The notes under the pieces: model-generated
The model's database searches: none
What the model was told of the DNA's origin: nothing
The model's input: the letters and a program-made list of their open reading frames with translations, nothing else
Shown: positions 7,876-15,655 of the stretch, piece after piece
Layout: each line of letters begins with the position of its first letter
Numbering within the stretch: position 1 is the stretch's first letter
From: Bacteroidota bacterium
GTDB lineage: Bacteria > Bacteroidota > Ignavibacteria > Ignavibacteriales > Ignavibacteriaceae
Length of the DNA: 32,667 nt
Assembly: GCA_030706105.1 (NCBI GenBank)
Contig: JAUZPC010000001.1
Location: 1 to 32,667, forward strand
Reading direction: 5' to 3'
Translations under genes and position numbers: made by a program

Positions 7876-8382
7876 TTAGGCATTAAACAATTCGTTAATA
7901 GTCATACTTCTTTTGGCAGCCATTTTCTTAGCGTCTATAATTCTCAATAAACCATTAAGAGTAGCTTTAACTTGATTATGCGGATTTGAAGATCCTAAAG
8001 ATTTTGTAAGGATATTTTCAACCCCGGCAGCTTCTAACACTGCACGTACACCACCGCCGGCAATAAGCCCGGTACCAGGTGAAGCTGGTTTAAGAAGAAC
8101 GCGTCCTGCACCAAATTTACCAATAATTTCATGAGCGACGGTACCCTTTATAATAGAAACCGTTACCAAGTTTTTCTTGGCATCATCAATTCCTTTAGAA
8201 ATAGCATCTGTTACTTCATTAGCTTTACCTAAACCTACACCAACGGTACCTGCGCCATTTCCAACTACAACAATAGCATTAAAGCTGAAACGGCGTCCGC
8301 CTTTTACAACTTTTGCTACTCTATTTATATGAACAACTTTTTCTTTAAAATTGTCTGAATCTGCTTGTTTTACAGTTTTCAA
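7876..8382 (-). CDS. rpsE: 30S ribosomal protein S5 (TTG start)
   Basis: S5 contributes to translational accuracy and mRNA helicase activity at the 30S entry site. The N-terminal double-stranded-RNA-binding domain holds EKVVHINRVAKVVKGGRRFSF and VGVGLGKANEVTDAI; the C-terminal domain holds LLKPASPGTGLIAGGGVRAVLEAAGV. Length is 168 aa. The start is TTG at 8382 with GGAG at 8389-8392 (6-nt spacer). Its 5' neighbour is tRNA-Gln, not rplR: 54 nt separate the tRNA 3' end from the start codon, so tRNA processing may create a new 5' end for this message. Confidence 0.97.
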   Translation of the reverse strand: MKTVKQADSDNFKEKVVHINRVAKVVKGGRRFSFNAIVVVGNGAGTVGVGLGKANEVTDAISKGIDDAKKNLVTVSIIKGTVAHEIIGKFGAGRVLLKPASPGTGLIAGGGVRAVLEAAGVENILTKSLGSSNPHNQVKATLNGLLRIIDAKKMAAKRSMTINELFNA

Positions 8383-8436
8383 TTAATACTCCGATTATGC
8401 TCTTAGAAATTAATTTAACTTAATTTATTTTTATTG

Positions 8437-8507
8437 CTGCCGGAAGAGGATTCGAACCTCTACAGACGCCTCCAAAGGGCGTAGTCCTACCATTAGACGA
8501 TCCGGCA
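8437..8507 (-). tRNA. tRNA-Gln (anticodon TTG)
   Basis: The 71-nt cloverleaf is complete on the minus strand: acceptor TGCCGGA pairs with TCCGGCA, the D-arm is GTC...GAC, the anticodon stem ACGCC/GGCGT holds loop CTTTGGA (anticodon TTG), and the T-stem AGAGG/CCTCT holds loop TTCGAAT. The U1-A72 pair and G73 discriminator fit glutamine identity. CCA is not encoded (the next bases are CAA). It lies 6 nt after the rplR stop and 54 nt before rpsE, in the operon orientation, so it is probably excised from the spc transcript. Confidence 0.97.
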
Positions 8508-8513
8508 AATCAC

Positions 8514-8876
8514 CTAAAATTTCAATCCGCCTTCTCGTGCGCCGTCTGCTATTGCCTGGATTCTCCCATGGTATCTATAACCATTTCTATCAAAGACAGC
8601 ATCAGTAATTTTAAGCTCTACAGCTTTTTTAGCTACTAATGAACCGACTAATTTGCTTTTAGCAACTTTACCTTTAGCGGTTTTAATTTCTTCCTGAATC
8701 TCTTTTGATAAAGTAGATGCAGAAGCTAATGTTTTGCCTGATAAATCATCAATTAACTGGGCATAAACATTAGTTAGACTACGGTAAACAGTTAATCTTG
8801 GTTTAACGGCGTTACCGGAAATTTTTTTTCTAATTTTGATTTTAGAACGAACTCTACTATTTTTCTTGTTAATCAT
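8514..8876 (-). CDS. rplR: 50S ribosomal protein L18
   Basis: L18 binds 5S rRNA with L5 and helps dock it on the large subunit. The start at 8876 (MINKKNSRVRSK...) gives 120 aa, the normal length. A longer in-frame ORF extends 19 codons into the rplF 3' end but adds unrelated sequence. GGAG upstream of 8876 supports the shorter form. Diagnostic blocks are KPRLTVYRSLTNVYAQLIDD and DRNGYRYHGRIQAIADGAREGGLKF. It is followed 6 nt later by tRNA-Gln instead of rpsE. Confidence 0.96.
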   Translation of the reverse strand: MINKKNSRVRSKIKIRKKISGNAVKPRLTVYRSLTNVYAQLIDDLSGKTLASASTLSKEIQEEIKTAKGKVAKSKLVGSLVAKKAVELKITDAVFDRNGYRYHGRIQAIADGAREGGLKF

Positions 8877-8898
8877 CTCAACAAATCTCCAAATTATT

Positions 8899-9441
8899 TT
8901 ATTTACCGGCCGTTTTACCAGCTTTACGTACAATTACTTCATCAGAATATTTAATACCCTTACCTTTATATGGTTCAGGTGGTCTGATGGATCTAATTTT
9001 TGCAGCTACCAAGCCAACAAGTTGTTTATCTATACCTGAGATAACAATTTGAGTTGGAGTAGGGGCACTAAATGTAATACCTTCTGCAGGCATAAAATAA
9101 ATCGGATGTGAATAACCGATATTGATTAATAAGTTAGTACCTTTAAGTTCCACTCTGTAACCGACACCAACGATGTCTAATGTTTTTTTGTACTCTTCGT
9201 GGACTCCTGTAACCATGTTCTGCAATAATGCTCTGGTAAGTCCATGCAAAGATCTATTTTCTTTTACATCATCGGGTCTTTTTACGTTAATTTCACTCTC
9301 AGCAATTTCAACCACCATATTTGGATGGCAGACTTGAGAAAGCTCACCTTTAGGGCCTTTAATGGTTACCGTATTATTATCGCTTAATTTAGCGGTTACA
9401 CCCTGAGGCAGAACTATTGTTTTTTTACCAATTCTTGACAC
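8899..9441 (-). CDS. rplF: 50S ribosomal protein L6 (GTG start)
   Basis: L6 sits near the factor-binding site of the 50S subunit. The chosen start, GTG at 9441, gives MSRIGKKTIVLPQGV..., the canonical L6 N-terminus, and 180 aa. A TTG two codons upstream (9447) would extend it, but AGGAG (9449-9453) lies only 1 nt from that codon and an ideal 7 nt from the GTG. The duplicated L6 fold is visible, with C-terminal IRSIRPPEPYKGKGIKYSDE and RKAGKTAGK. It lies 21 nt after rpsH. Confidence 0.96.
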   Translation of the reverse strand: MSRIGKKTIVLPQGVTAKLSDNNTVTIKGPKGELSQVCHPNMVVEIAESEINVKRPDDVKENRSLHGLTRALLQNMVTGVHEEYKKTLDIVGVGYRVELKGTNLLINIGYSHPIYFMPAEGITFSAPTPTQIVISGIDKQLVGLVAAKIRSIRPPEPYKGKGIKYSDEVIVRKAGKTAGK

Positions 9442-9448
9442 TTTCAAA

Positions 9449-9453
9449 CTCCT
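9449..9453 (-). promoter_or_regulatory. Shine-Dalgarno that sets the rplF start
   Basis: AGGAG on the minus strand. Its 7-nt distance from GTG (9441), against 1 nt from the TTG at 9447, decides the L6 start in favour of MSRIGKK. Confidence 0.85.
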
Positions 9454-9462
9454 AGTATAATG

Positions 9463-9858
9463 TTACCAGATATAACAAACGACTTCACCACCGAGCGACT
9501 TACTTTTGGCTTCTTTATCAGTCATTAATCCTTTAGAAGTAGAAATAACTGCAATACCTAAGCCGTTATAAACTTTAGGTAAAGTATCAAAACTCTTATA
9601 AACTCTTAATCCGGGGGTGCTAATTCTTTTTAAACCAGATACGGCAGAAACACCATTAACGTATTTTAATTTTACTTTTAATATATTCTGTTTAGTATCT
9701 TCTATAACAGTATAATCTTCAACGAAGTTATACTTCTTTAATATTTCAGCTAAACTGATCTTTAACTTAGAACAAGGTATTTCTACATTTACTTTTTTTG
9801 CTTTAGCAGCATTTCTAATTCTTGTTAAGAAATCAGCAATTGAATCTGTAACAGGCAT
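9463..9858 (-). CDS. rpsH: 30S ribosomal protein S8
   Basis: S8 binds the central domain of 16S rRNA and is the translational repressor of spc in E. coli; whether that holds here is unknown. MPVTDSIADFLTRIRNAAKAK and the C-terminal STSKGLMTDKEAKSKSLGGEVVCYIW are typical. Length (131 aa) is normal. GGAGG in the 14-nt gap after rpsN is one of the strongest Shine-Dalgarno motifs in the window. Confidence 0.98.
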   Translation of the reverse strand: MPVTDSIADFLTRIRNAAKAKKVNVEIPCSKLKISLAEILKKYNFVEDYTVIEDTKQNILKVKLKYVNGVSAVSGLKRISTPGLRVYKSFDTLPKVYNGLGIAVISTSKGLMTDKEAKSKSLGGEVVCYIW

Positions 9859-9872
9859 CTACTTTTCCTCCT

Positions 9873-10142
9873 CTACCAACTAGATTTTTTAAGACCAGGA
9901 ATTTCGCCTCTTAAACCCATTTCTCTAAGAACTAAGCGGGAAATACCAAATTTTCTATAATAACTACGCGATCTACCGGTAAACATACAACGGTTATGCA
10001 GTCTTGTAGGCGCAGAATCGCGCGGTAATTTTTGCAAAGCGATGTAGTCTCCTTTAGCTTTCAATTCTTCTCTTATCTTAGAATACTTCGCAACAATTTC
10101 CTTGCGTCTATTTTCTCTAGCAATTAAGCTTTTTCTTGCCAT
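9873..10142 (-). CDS. rpsN: 30S ribosomal protein S14, long zinc-free form
   Basis: S14 belongs to the 30S head. This 89-aa version has one cysteine (NRCMFTGRSRS), so it is the C- form without a zinc ribbon, unlike the roughly 61-aa C+ form. The core LPRDSAPTRLHNRCMFTGRSRSYYRKFGISRLVLREM is unmistakable. Note that S4 and L36 in this window keep their zinc sites. It lies between rplE and rpsH, the usual spc position. Confidence 0.97.
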   Translation of the reverse strand: MARKSLIARENRRKEIVAKYSKIREELKAKGDYIALQKLPRDSAPTRLHNRCMFTGRSRSYYRKFGISRLVLREMGLRGEIPGLKKSSW

Positions 10143-10157
10143 TAATAAATACTCCTG

Positions 10158-10835
10158 TTAAGCGGTTTTAATTTCTTTTTTCCTGAAAGGTACACCAAAA
10201 GCTTGAAGCAGTTCAAAGGCTTCATTATCACTCTGTGCTGTAGTAACAAATGTTATATCCATACCAACAACTTTGGTAATTCTATCAGCATCAATTTCAG
10301 GGAAGATGATTTGCTCTCTAATACCAATTGTGTAGTTACCTCTGCCGTCAAAAGATTTATCGGAAACACCCTTAAAATCTCTTACACGAGGTAAAGCAAC
10401 GTTAATTAGTCTGTCTAAAAACTCATACATTTTTACTCGGCGTAAGGTAACCATTGCACCAATTGCTAAACCTTCTCTTAATTTAAAATTAGAGATAGCT
10501 TTTTTAGCTTTACGTACACTTGCCTTTTGTCCGGTTATTGTTTCAAGTTCTTTTACTGCTTCTTCTAAAATTTTTGGATCTGAAACGGCAGCACCCAAGC
10601 CCATATTTACAACAATTTTGTGTAAACGAGGCACCTGCATAATGCTCTTATAATTAAATTTCTTATTTAATGCCGGAACAATTTCAGCTTTGTAAGTATC
10701 AGCTAATCTTGTAGCAATTTTAATTTCAGGGGTAGAAGCTGCTCCTTTGGAATCCTTTTTAGCTGCTTTAGCTACTTTTCCGGGAGCTTTCTTTGTCTGT
10801 TCTGTATTTTCTTGTTTAGATTTTTTATCTGCCAT
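10158..10835 (-). CDS. rplE: 50S ribosomal protein L5 with N-terminal extension
   Basis: L5 binds 5S rRNA and contacts the P-site tRNA. The conserved domain begins near residue 43 (RLADTYKAEIVPALNKKF) and includes NYKSIMQVPRLHKIVVNMGLG, ISNFKLREGLAIGAMVTLR and FPEIDADRITKVVGMDITFVTTA. The protein has 225 aa against about 180 for most L5, because of a roughly 40-residue Lys/Ala/Ser-rich N-terminal extension. No in-frame ATG occurs between residue 1 and the core, and this start leaves a normal 27-nt gap to rplX, so the extension is probably translated. An unrecognised GTG/TTG start cannot be excluded. Confidence 0.95.
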   Translation of the reverse strand: MADKKSKQENTEQTKKAPGKVAKAAKKDSKGAASTPEIKIATRLADTYKAEIVPALNKKFNYKSIMQVPRLHKIVVNMGLGAAVSDPKILEEAVKELETITGQKASVRKAKKAISNFKLREGLAIGAMVTLRRVKMYEFLDRLINVALPRVRDFKGVSDKSFDGRGNYTIGIREQIIFPEIDADRITKVVGMDITFVTTAQSDNEAFELLQAFGVPFRKKEIKTA

Positions 10836-10862
10836 TTTTTAGTGCAACCTTAGAAAAAATTT

Positions 10863-11186
10863 TTAAATCATTTCACCGCTGTTAATACTAACTCTGGCTC
10901 TCTTCTTTTTACCGGTCTTATCATCAAGGATAATCTGAGAACCAAGTCTTGTAGGAACATTTGTTTTAGGATCAATTACCATAACATTAGAGACATTTAT
11001 CGGCGCTTCTTTTTCAAAGATGCCGCCCTGCGGGTTACGCTGGGTAGGTTTTGTATGTCTTTTCCTAATGTTGATACCCTCAACAATAATTCTGTCTTCT
11101 TTAGGGAAAACTTTAAGAACTTTACCGGTTTTACTTTTATCGTTACCGGCTATAACCATTACTTTATCATTTTTGCGGATTTTCAT
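10863..11186 (-). CDS. rplX: 50S ribosomal protein L24
   Basis: L24 is an early assembly initiator of the large subunit with a KOW domain. MKIRKNDKVMVIAGNDKSKTGKVLKVFP is the KOW core, followed by GINIRKRHTKPTQRNPQGGIFEKEAPI, diagnostic of L24. Length (107 aa) is normal. It lies between rplN and rplE. Confidence 0.97.
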   Translation of the reverse strand: MKIRKNDKVMVIAGNDKSKTGKVLKVFPKEDRIIVEGINIRKRHTKPTQRNPQGGIFEKEAPINVSNVMVIDPKTNVPTRLGSQIILDDKTGKKKRARVSINSGEMI

Positions 11187-11201
11187 TTAAGTCTCAACTC
11201 T

Positions 11202-11570
11202 TTATAAAACTTCTGGTGCTAAAGAAACAATTTTCATAAATTGTTTATCTCTTAATTCTCTTGCAACTGGGCCAAAAATACGAGTACCTTTAGGTTCATT
11301 TTGCGCATTTAACAACACAGCAGCGTTTTCATCAAACCGAATATAAGAGCCATCGGTTCTACGAACTTCTTTTTTGGTACGAACAATTACAGCTCTGGAA
11401 ACTTCGCCTTTTTTGACAGTACCATTTGGTATAGCAGACTTTACAGCTACTACAATAAGGTCTCCTAAGCTGGCATACTGCCTGCCGCTACCGCCAAGTA
11501 CGCGAATACATCTTACTTTTTTAGCGCCGGAATTATCGGCAACTATTAAATTAGTTTCTTCTTGAATCAT
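11202..11570 (-). CDS. rplN: 50S ribosomal protein L14
   Basis: L14 forms an intersubunit bridge and is a docking site for assembly factors. MIQEETNLIVADNSGAKKVRCIRVLGG and the C-terminal FGPVARELRDKQFMKIVSLAPEVL are characteristic. Length is 122 aa, standard. AAGGAGT precedes the ATG within the 22-nt gap after rpsQ. It opens the spc group, with no break from the S10 group. Confidence 0.98.
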   Translation of the reverse strand: MIQEETNLIVADNSGAKKVRCIRVLGGSGRQYASLGDLIVVAVKSAIPNGTVKKGEVSRAVIVRTKKEVRRTDGSYIRFDENAAVLLNAQNEPKGTRIFGPVARELRDKQFMKIVSLAPEVL

Positions 11571-11592
11571 TTAACTACAACTCCTTACTTTA

Positions 11593-11850
11593 CTACTTGG
11601 CTTTTTCAACAATTTCAACTAAGCGCCATCTTTTATGTGCGCTAAGAGGTCTAGTTTCGGTTATTTTTACTTTATCGCCTAAGACACATTCATTTTTTTC
11701 GTCATGTGCCATAAACTTAGTAGTTTTCTTAAAATACTTTTTATAAATAGGATGTGGAACTTTTCTTTCAATTGCAACAGTAATTGTTTTGTCCATTTTG
11801 TTACTAACAACAATACCAACTCTGGTTTTTCTTAAGCCGCGTGTCTCCAT
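11593..11850 (-). CDS. rpsQ: 30S ribosomal protein S17
   Basis: S17 is a primary 16S rRNA binder with an OB fold. METRGLRKTRVGIVVSNKMDKTITVAIERKVPHPIYKKY and GDKVKITETRPLSAHKRWRLVEIVEKA are standard. Length is 85 aa. The start ATG overlaps the rpmC stop as TAATG, and AAAGGAG lies inside the rpmC 3' end, implying coupled translation. It is the last gene of the S10 group. Confidence 0.97.
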   Translation of the reverse strand: METRGLRKTRVGIVVSNKMDKTITVAIERKVPHPIYKKYFKKTTKFMAHDEKNECVLGDKVKITETRPLSAHKRWRLVEIVEKAK

Positions 11851-12068
11851 TAAGCTTTAGCTCCTTTACTATTTTTTTCTGCCGATAATCTTTGTGTAAG
11901 AATAGTTTTCATCTTAGCAATATCTTTTTGTACAAGCTTAAGTTTGGCAGTATTTGTAAGCTGTTTAAGCTGATGCGTAAACCTCAAATCTACAAGGTTT
12001 TTTTCTTCTTCATCGATGCGCTTCAGCAGCTCATCATTATTCATTTGTTTTATTTCATAAATTTTCAT
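11850..12068 (-). CDS. rpmC: 50S ribosomal protein L29
   Basis: L29 is a small helical protein near the exit tunnel and the trigger factor/SRP docking site. Its 72 aa form two helices, with the family block LVDLRFTHQLKQLTNTAKLKLVQKDIAKMKTILTQR. Its stop overlaps the rpsQ start. It lies 16 nt after rplP, as in all S10 operons. Confidence 0.97.
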   Translation of the reverse strand: MKIYEIKQMNNDELLKRIDEEEKNLVDLRFTHQLKQLTNTAKLKLVQKDIAKMKTILTQRLSAEKNSKGAKA

Positions 12069-12084
12069 ATAAACCCTGTAATTT

Positions 12085-12501
12085 TTATTCGTAATCAGGT
12101 CTTGTTACAACTTTTGTTTTAATAGGAAGTTTATAGGAGCAAGACCTTAAAGCTTCATTGGCTATTTCCTTGGAAACACCGCTAACCTCGAATAATACTC
12201 TACCAGGTTTAACTACAGCTACCCAAAATTCAGGTGCTCCCTTTCCTTTACCCATTCTTGTTTCTAAAGGTTTTTTAGAAACTGGTTTATCAGGAAATAT
12301 TCTAATCCAAACTTTGCCATCTCTTTTCATTTTTCTAGACAAAGCAATACGGCAGGCTTCAATTTGTCTTGAAGTAATCCAATGCGGTTCTAAAGCCTTT
12401 AACCCGAAATCTCCAAAATCAACTGAGAAACCGCGCTTAGCCTTGCCCTTCATTCTTCCGCGTTGTGCTTTTCTAAACTTAACTCTTTTAGGCATTAACA
12501 T
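12085..12501 (-). CDS. rplP: 50S ribosomal protein L16
   Basis: L16 organises the A-site tRNA-binding architecture of the 50S. The MLMPKRVKFRKAQRGRMKGKA start matches the family, and CGGAGT lies 9 nt before this ATG, so the 12501 start is preferred over the ATG at 12495. The block GKGAPEFWVAVVKPGRVLFEV is diagnostic. Length (138 aa) is normal. Confidence 0.97.
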   Translation of the reverse strand: MLMPKRVKFRKAQRGRMKGKAKRGFSVDFGDFGLKALEPHWITSRQIEACRIALSRKMKRDGKVWIRIFPDKPVSKKPLETRMGKGKGAPEFWVAVVKPGRVLFEVSGVSKEIANEALRSCSYKLPIKTKVVTRPDYE

Positions 12502-12519
12502 AATAAAAAACTCCGAAAT

Positions 12520-13161
12520 TTAATCAGATAAACGTTTACCGAGAATTTCGCCGCGGCAGATCCAAACTTTAATACCGATGGCGCCATATATTGTTTTAGC
12601 TCTACCCTGAGCATAATCTATATCAGCTCTTATTGTATGCAATGGTATTCTACCATCTTTATACTGTTCAGTTCGTGCCATTTCTGCACCGCCCAAACGT
12701 CCAGAGCACATAATCCTGATACCTTCGGCACCCATTCTCATTGCGCTGGTAATTGCCATTTTCATAGCTCTACGGAATGAGATTCTGCCTTCAAGCTGAT
12801 TTGCAATATTTTCTGCAACTAAGTAAGCATCAAGCTCAGGTCTTTTTATTTCATTTATTTGAACTTTAACATCTTTTTGGGTGATATTTTTAAGCTCCTG
12901 CTCTAACTGGGTAATTTCTTTACCACTCTTACCAATTACCACACCCGGGCGTGAAGTATATAAAGCTAAAATAATATTTTTAGATGTCCTATCAATTATA
13001 ATCTTTGCAATACCTGCTTTTTTAAGACGCTTTCTAATATAACCGCGAAGTTTAGCATCTTCTTGAAGCTTTACTGCATAACTTTTATTTTCATACCAAT
13101 TAGAGTCCCAACCTCTAATAATTCCGACTCTTAGACCAATGGGGTTAGTTTTTTGTCCCAA
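12520..13161 (-). CDS. rpsC: 30S ribosomal protein S3 (TTG start)
   Basis: S3 lies at the mRNA entry tunnel with S4 and S5. The N-terminal MGQKTNPIGLRVGIIRGWDS, the KH type II domain with the GxxG loop in VVIGKSGKEI, and the C-terminal CSGRLGGAEMARTEQYKDGRIPLHTIRADIDY are all intact. Length is 213 aa. The start codon is TTG at 13161, supported by AGGAGG with an 8-nt spacer, and encodes the canonical MGQK N-terminus. Confidence 0.98.
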   Translation of the reverse strand: MGQKTNPIGLRVGIIRGWDSNWYENKSYAVKLQEDAKLRGYIRKRLKKAGIAKIIIDRTSKNIILALYTSRPGVVIGKSGKEITQLEQELKNITQKDVKVQINEIKRPELDAYLVAENIANQLEGRISFRRAMKMAITSAMRMGAEGIRIMCSGRLGGAEMARTEQYKDGRIPLHTIRADIDYAQGRAKTIYGAIGIKVWICRGEILGKRLSD

Positions 13162-13179
13162 AAAAATATCCTCCTGAAA

Positions 13180-13524
13180 TTATGCTTTACTTGCGACAAC
13201 AATTGTCAAATGACAAGATCTTTTTCGGATCCTGTACGCTCTGCCCATAGGAGCAGGCGAAATTCTTTTTAATGTGGGCCCTTGATTTACGTAGGCCTCT
13301 TTTACAAATAAGTCAGCCGGTTCCAGGCGTGTAGAATCTTTCTGATTTAGCAAATTTGCAACTGCAGACCTCAATACTTTTTCAGCATCTTTTGAGGCAT
13401 GCTTAGTATGAAAGTGTAAAATTTCAATTGCTTTATCTACCGATGCACCTCTGATAAGATCTATAATTAATCTCATCTTTCTAGGTGATGAACCAATATA
13501 TCTATGTATAGCTCTAGCTTCCAT
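13180..13524 (-). CDS. rplV: 50S ribosomal protein L22
   Basis: L22 lines the exit tunnel with its beta-hairpin, the site of macrolide-resistance changes. I choose the ATG at 13524 (MEARAIHRYIGSSPRKMRLI), giving 114 aa. An in-frame TTG three codons upstream (13533) is only 1 nt from the AAGGA motif, while the ATG is 10 nt from it. The hairpin region KEAYVNQGPTLKRISPAPMGRAYRIRKRSCHLTI looks wild type. Confidence 0.95.
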   Translation of the reverse strand: MEARAIHRYIGSSPRKMRLIIDLIRGASVDKAIEILHFHTKHASKDAEKVLRSAVANLLNQKDSTRLEPADLFVKEAYVNQGPTLKRISPAPMGRAYRIRKRSCHLTIVVASKA

Positions 13525-13544
13525 TTTTTCCAAATCCTTACAAA

Positions 13545-13832
13545 TTATTTTGCTTTAGATGCTTTTTCAGCCTTAGTACCCGGATGACCTCTAAATATTC
13601 TGGTCGGGGAAAATTCGCCTAATTTATGCCCTACCATATTTTCGGTAACATATACCGGAATCATTTTGTTGCCATTATGAACAGCAATTGTATGACCTAC
13701 AAACTCTGGTAAAATAGTAGAAGCTCTTGACCAAGTTTTAATGATCTTCTTTTGACCCGATTTATTTAAATCGTCAATTTTATCTAGCAAATTATGTTCA
13801 ACAAATGGACCTTTTTTAACCGATCTTGGCAT
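13545..13832 (-). CDS. rpsS: 30S ribosomal protein S19
   Basis: S19 is in the 30S head near the A-site finger. MPRSVKKGPFVEHNLLDKI, WSRASTILPEFVGHTIAVHNGNK and GHKLGEFSPTRIFRGH are hallmark segments. Length (95 aa) is normal. It follows rplB after only 8 nt. Confidence 0.98.
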   Translation of the reverse strand: MPRSVKKGPFVEHNLLDKIDDLNKSGQKKIIKTWSRASTILPEFVGHTIAVHNGNKMIPVYVTENMVGHKLGEFSPTRIFRGHPGTKAEKASKAK

Positions 13833-13840
13833 ATTACTCT

Positions 13841-14668
13841 CTACTTATTACGTCTTTTAATAATAAATTTATTAGATTGATTTTTGCGTTTCCTGGTCTT
13901 TAAACCCTTAGCTTTTTGACCCCAAGGGGAAACAGGATGACCACCGCCAGAAGTTTTACCTTCACCACCACCCATTGGGTGATCAACAGGGTTCATTGCA
14001 ACGCCACGAACATGCGGGCGTTTTCCTAACCATCTGGAACGACCGGCTTTGCCTAATGAGATATTCTCTTTTTCTGCGTTGCCAACACTTCCATAGGTTG
14101 CTAAACATTCTAATCTTACTAATCTTACTTCTCCGGATGGCATTTTTAGCTGAGCATATACGCCCTCTTTTGCCATTAACTGGATAGAAGAACCGGCGCT
14201 GCGGCCAATCTGTCCACCTTTACCCGGTTTTAGTTCTACGTTATGAATAAAACTGCCTAACGGCATTTCTTTCAATGGTAATGCATTTCCGATATTGATT
14301 TCACTGCCTGAGCCTGAAGTAACAGTATCGCCAACCTTTAAACCATTTGGAGCAAGAATGTATCTTTTTTCACCGTCTGCATAATGCAATAAAGCAATAC
14401 GTGACGTTCTGTTTGGATCATATTCTATAGAGAAAACTTTAGCCGGAACACCGAACTTGTTTCTTTTAAAATCTATTATACGATATCTTCTTTTGTGACC
14501 ACCGCCCATAAAACGGCAGGTAATTCTACCTAAATTATTTCTTCCACCGCTGCCCCTTAGAGCTACAGTTAAAGATTTTTCCGGTGTTGTTTTGGTAATT
14601 TCTTCAAAAGTAGAATTAGACCTAAAACGAGTTCCGGGAGTTACAGGTTTTAATTTATTTATGCCCAT
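13841..14668 (-). CDS. rplB: 50S ribosomal protein L2
   Basis: L2 is essential for subunit association and supports the peptidyl transferase centre. The C-terminal block RGVAMNPVDHPMGGGEGK keeps the conserved His of DHP (His229 in E. coli numbering) but has Met where proteobacteria have a second His, a variant I associate with Bacteroidota relatives. The N-terminal GRNNLGRITCRFMGGGHKRRYR and the basic C-terminus KFIIKRRNK are also standard. Length is 275 aa. Confidence 0.98.
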   Translation of the reverse strand: MGINKLKPVTPGTRFRSNSTFEEITKTTPEKSLTVALRGSGGRNNLGRITCRFMGGGHKRRYRIIDFKRNKFGVPAKVFSIEYDPNRTSRIALLHYADGEKRYILAPNGLKVGDTVTSGSGSEINIGNALPLKEMPLGSFIHNVELKPGKGGQIGRSAGSSIQLMAKEGVYAQLKMPSGEVRLVRLECLATYGSVGNAEKENISLGKAGRSRWLGKRPHVRGVAMNPVDHPMGGGEGKTSGGGHPVSPWGQKAKGLKTRKRKNQSNKFIIKRRNK

Positions 14669-14688
14669 TATGAAATCCTATATTCCAA

Positions 14689-14994
14689 CTATACTTGCTC
14701 AAATAAATCTATTTTATCACCCTTTTTAAGGGTAACAATAGCTTTTTTAAATTGTGATGTTCTTCCTGTAAATCTTCCGCCTTTTCTAAACTGGGTTTTA
14801 ACTTTCCCAGGATGTCTGACTGTATTTACAGATGCAACCTTCACATTAAATCTCTTTTCAATAGCTTTTGCAATATCAATTTTATTAGAATCAACATTAA
14901 CAATAAAGCCGTATTTAACTTCACCTGCTTCCGTAGCAGCAGTGATGTTATTCATTTTCTCAGTTATTAAGGGTTTAATTAAAATATTATTCAT
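14689..14994 (-). CDS. rplW: 50S ribosomal protein L23
   Basis: L23 is at the exit of the nascent-chain tunnel and docks trigger factor and SRP. IKPLITEKMNN, EKRFNVKVASVNTVRHPGKVK and the C-terminal FKKAIVTLKKGDKIDLFEQV identify it. Length is 101 aa. The ATG is 1 nt beyond the rplD stop; GGAG inside the rplD 3' end serves as its Shine-Dalgarno. Confidence 0.97.
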   Translation of the reverse strand: MNNILIKPLITEKMNNITAATEAGEVKYGFIVNVDSNKIDIAKAIEKRFNVKVASVNTVRHPGKVKTQFRKGGRFTGRTSQFKKAIVTLKKGDKIDLFEQV

Positions 14995-14995
14995 A

Positions 14996-15643
14996 TTAGC
15001 TTAGCTCCTCTTTCATAGCACCGAAAGTCTTCTGGATATCTTCAACAGCACTTTTCTGCATTACAAGTACCTGATTATTTAGTATCTCATAAGTAGAGGC
15101 TTTTGCAGCTTCAAGAATATTTACTTTAGCTATATTTCTACCGGATACAAAAACATTTGTACCTTTATTACCGGTAAGCAATAATACCTTTTTACCGTTT
15201 ATTTTCAAATTTTTCAATATTTCTGCAAATTCTTTTGTCTTAGGCTGTTCGAAGCTGAAATCATCTACAACCAACAATTGAGAATCTTTAACTTTATAAG
15301 AAAAAGCAGATTTACGGGCAAGACGTTTAATCTTTTTAGGAAGATCTTGTCTGTAATCTCTCGGGCGAGGACCGAATATTGTACCTCCACCTACCCACAA
15401 TGGTGAGCGGGATGTACCGGCACGTGAGCCTCCGCGTCCTTTTTGTTTCCAAGGCTTTTTACCGCCTCCTCTAACTTCGCCTCTTTCTTTAGCTTTACTT
15501 GTACCTTGTCTCTGGTTCGCTAAATAAGATTTAACTGCTAAATAAATTGCATGATCGTTCGGTTCGATATTAAATATATCTTCCGCAAGATCTATTTGCT
15601 CTCCAGATGCAGTTCCATCAATTTTTAAAATATCTAATTTCAT
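14996..15643 (-). CDS. rplD: 50S ribosomal protein L4
   Basis: L4 reaches into the exit tunnel and in E. coli represses its own S10 operon through the leader and NusA; I cannot establish such control here. The extended loop GGGKKPWKQKGRGGSRAGTSRSPLWVGGG is intact, without the known macrolide-resistance alterations. The Rossmann-like rest includes RLARKSAFSYKVKDSQLLVVDDF. Length (215 aa) is normal. Confidence 0.97.
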   Translation of the reverse strand: MKLDILKIDGTASGEQIDLAEDIFNIEPNDHAIYLAVKSYLANQRQGTSKAKERGEVRGGGKKPWKQKGRGGSRAGTSRSPLWVGGGTIFGPRPRDYRQDLPKKIKRLARKSAFSYKVKDSQLLVVDDFSFEQPKTKEFAEILKNLKINGKKVLLLTGNKGTNVFVSGRNIAKVNILEAAKASTYEILNNQVLVMQKSAVEDIQKTFGAMKEELS

Positions 15644-15655
15644 TATTTTTCCAGC

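Noticed and set aside
8877..8933. Longer L18 with 19 extra N-terminal residues
   Set aside because: The extension overlaps the rplF 3' end and does not resemble L18. The ATG at 8876 has GGAG upstream and gives the family length.
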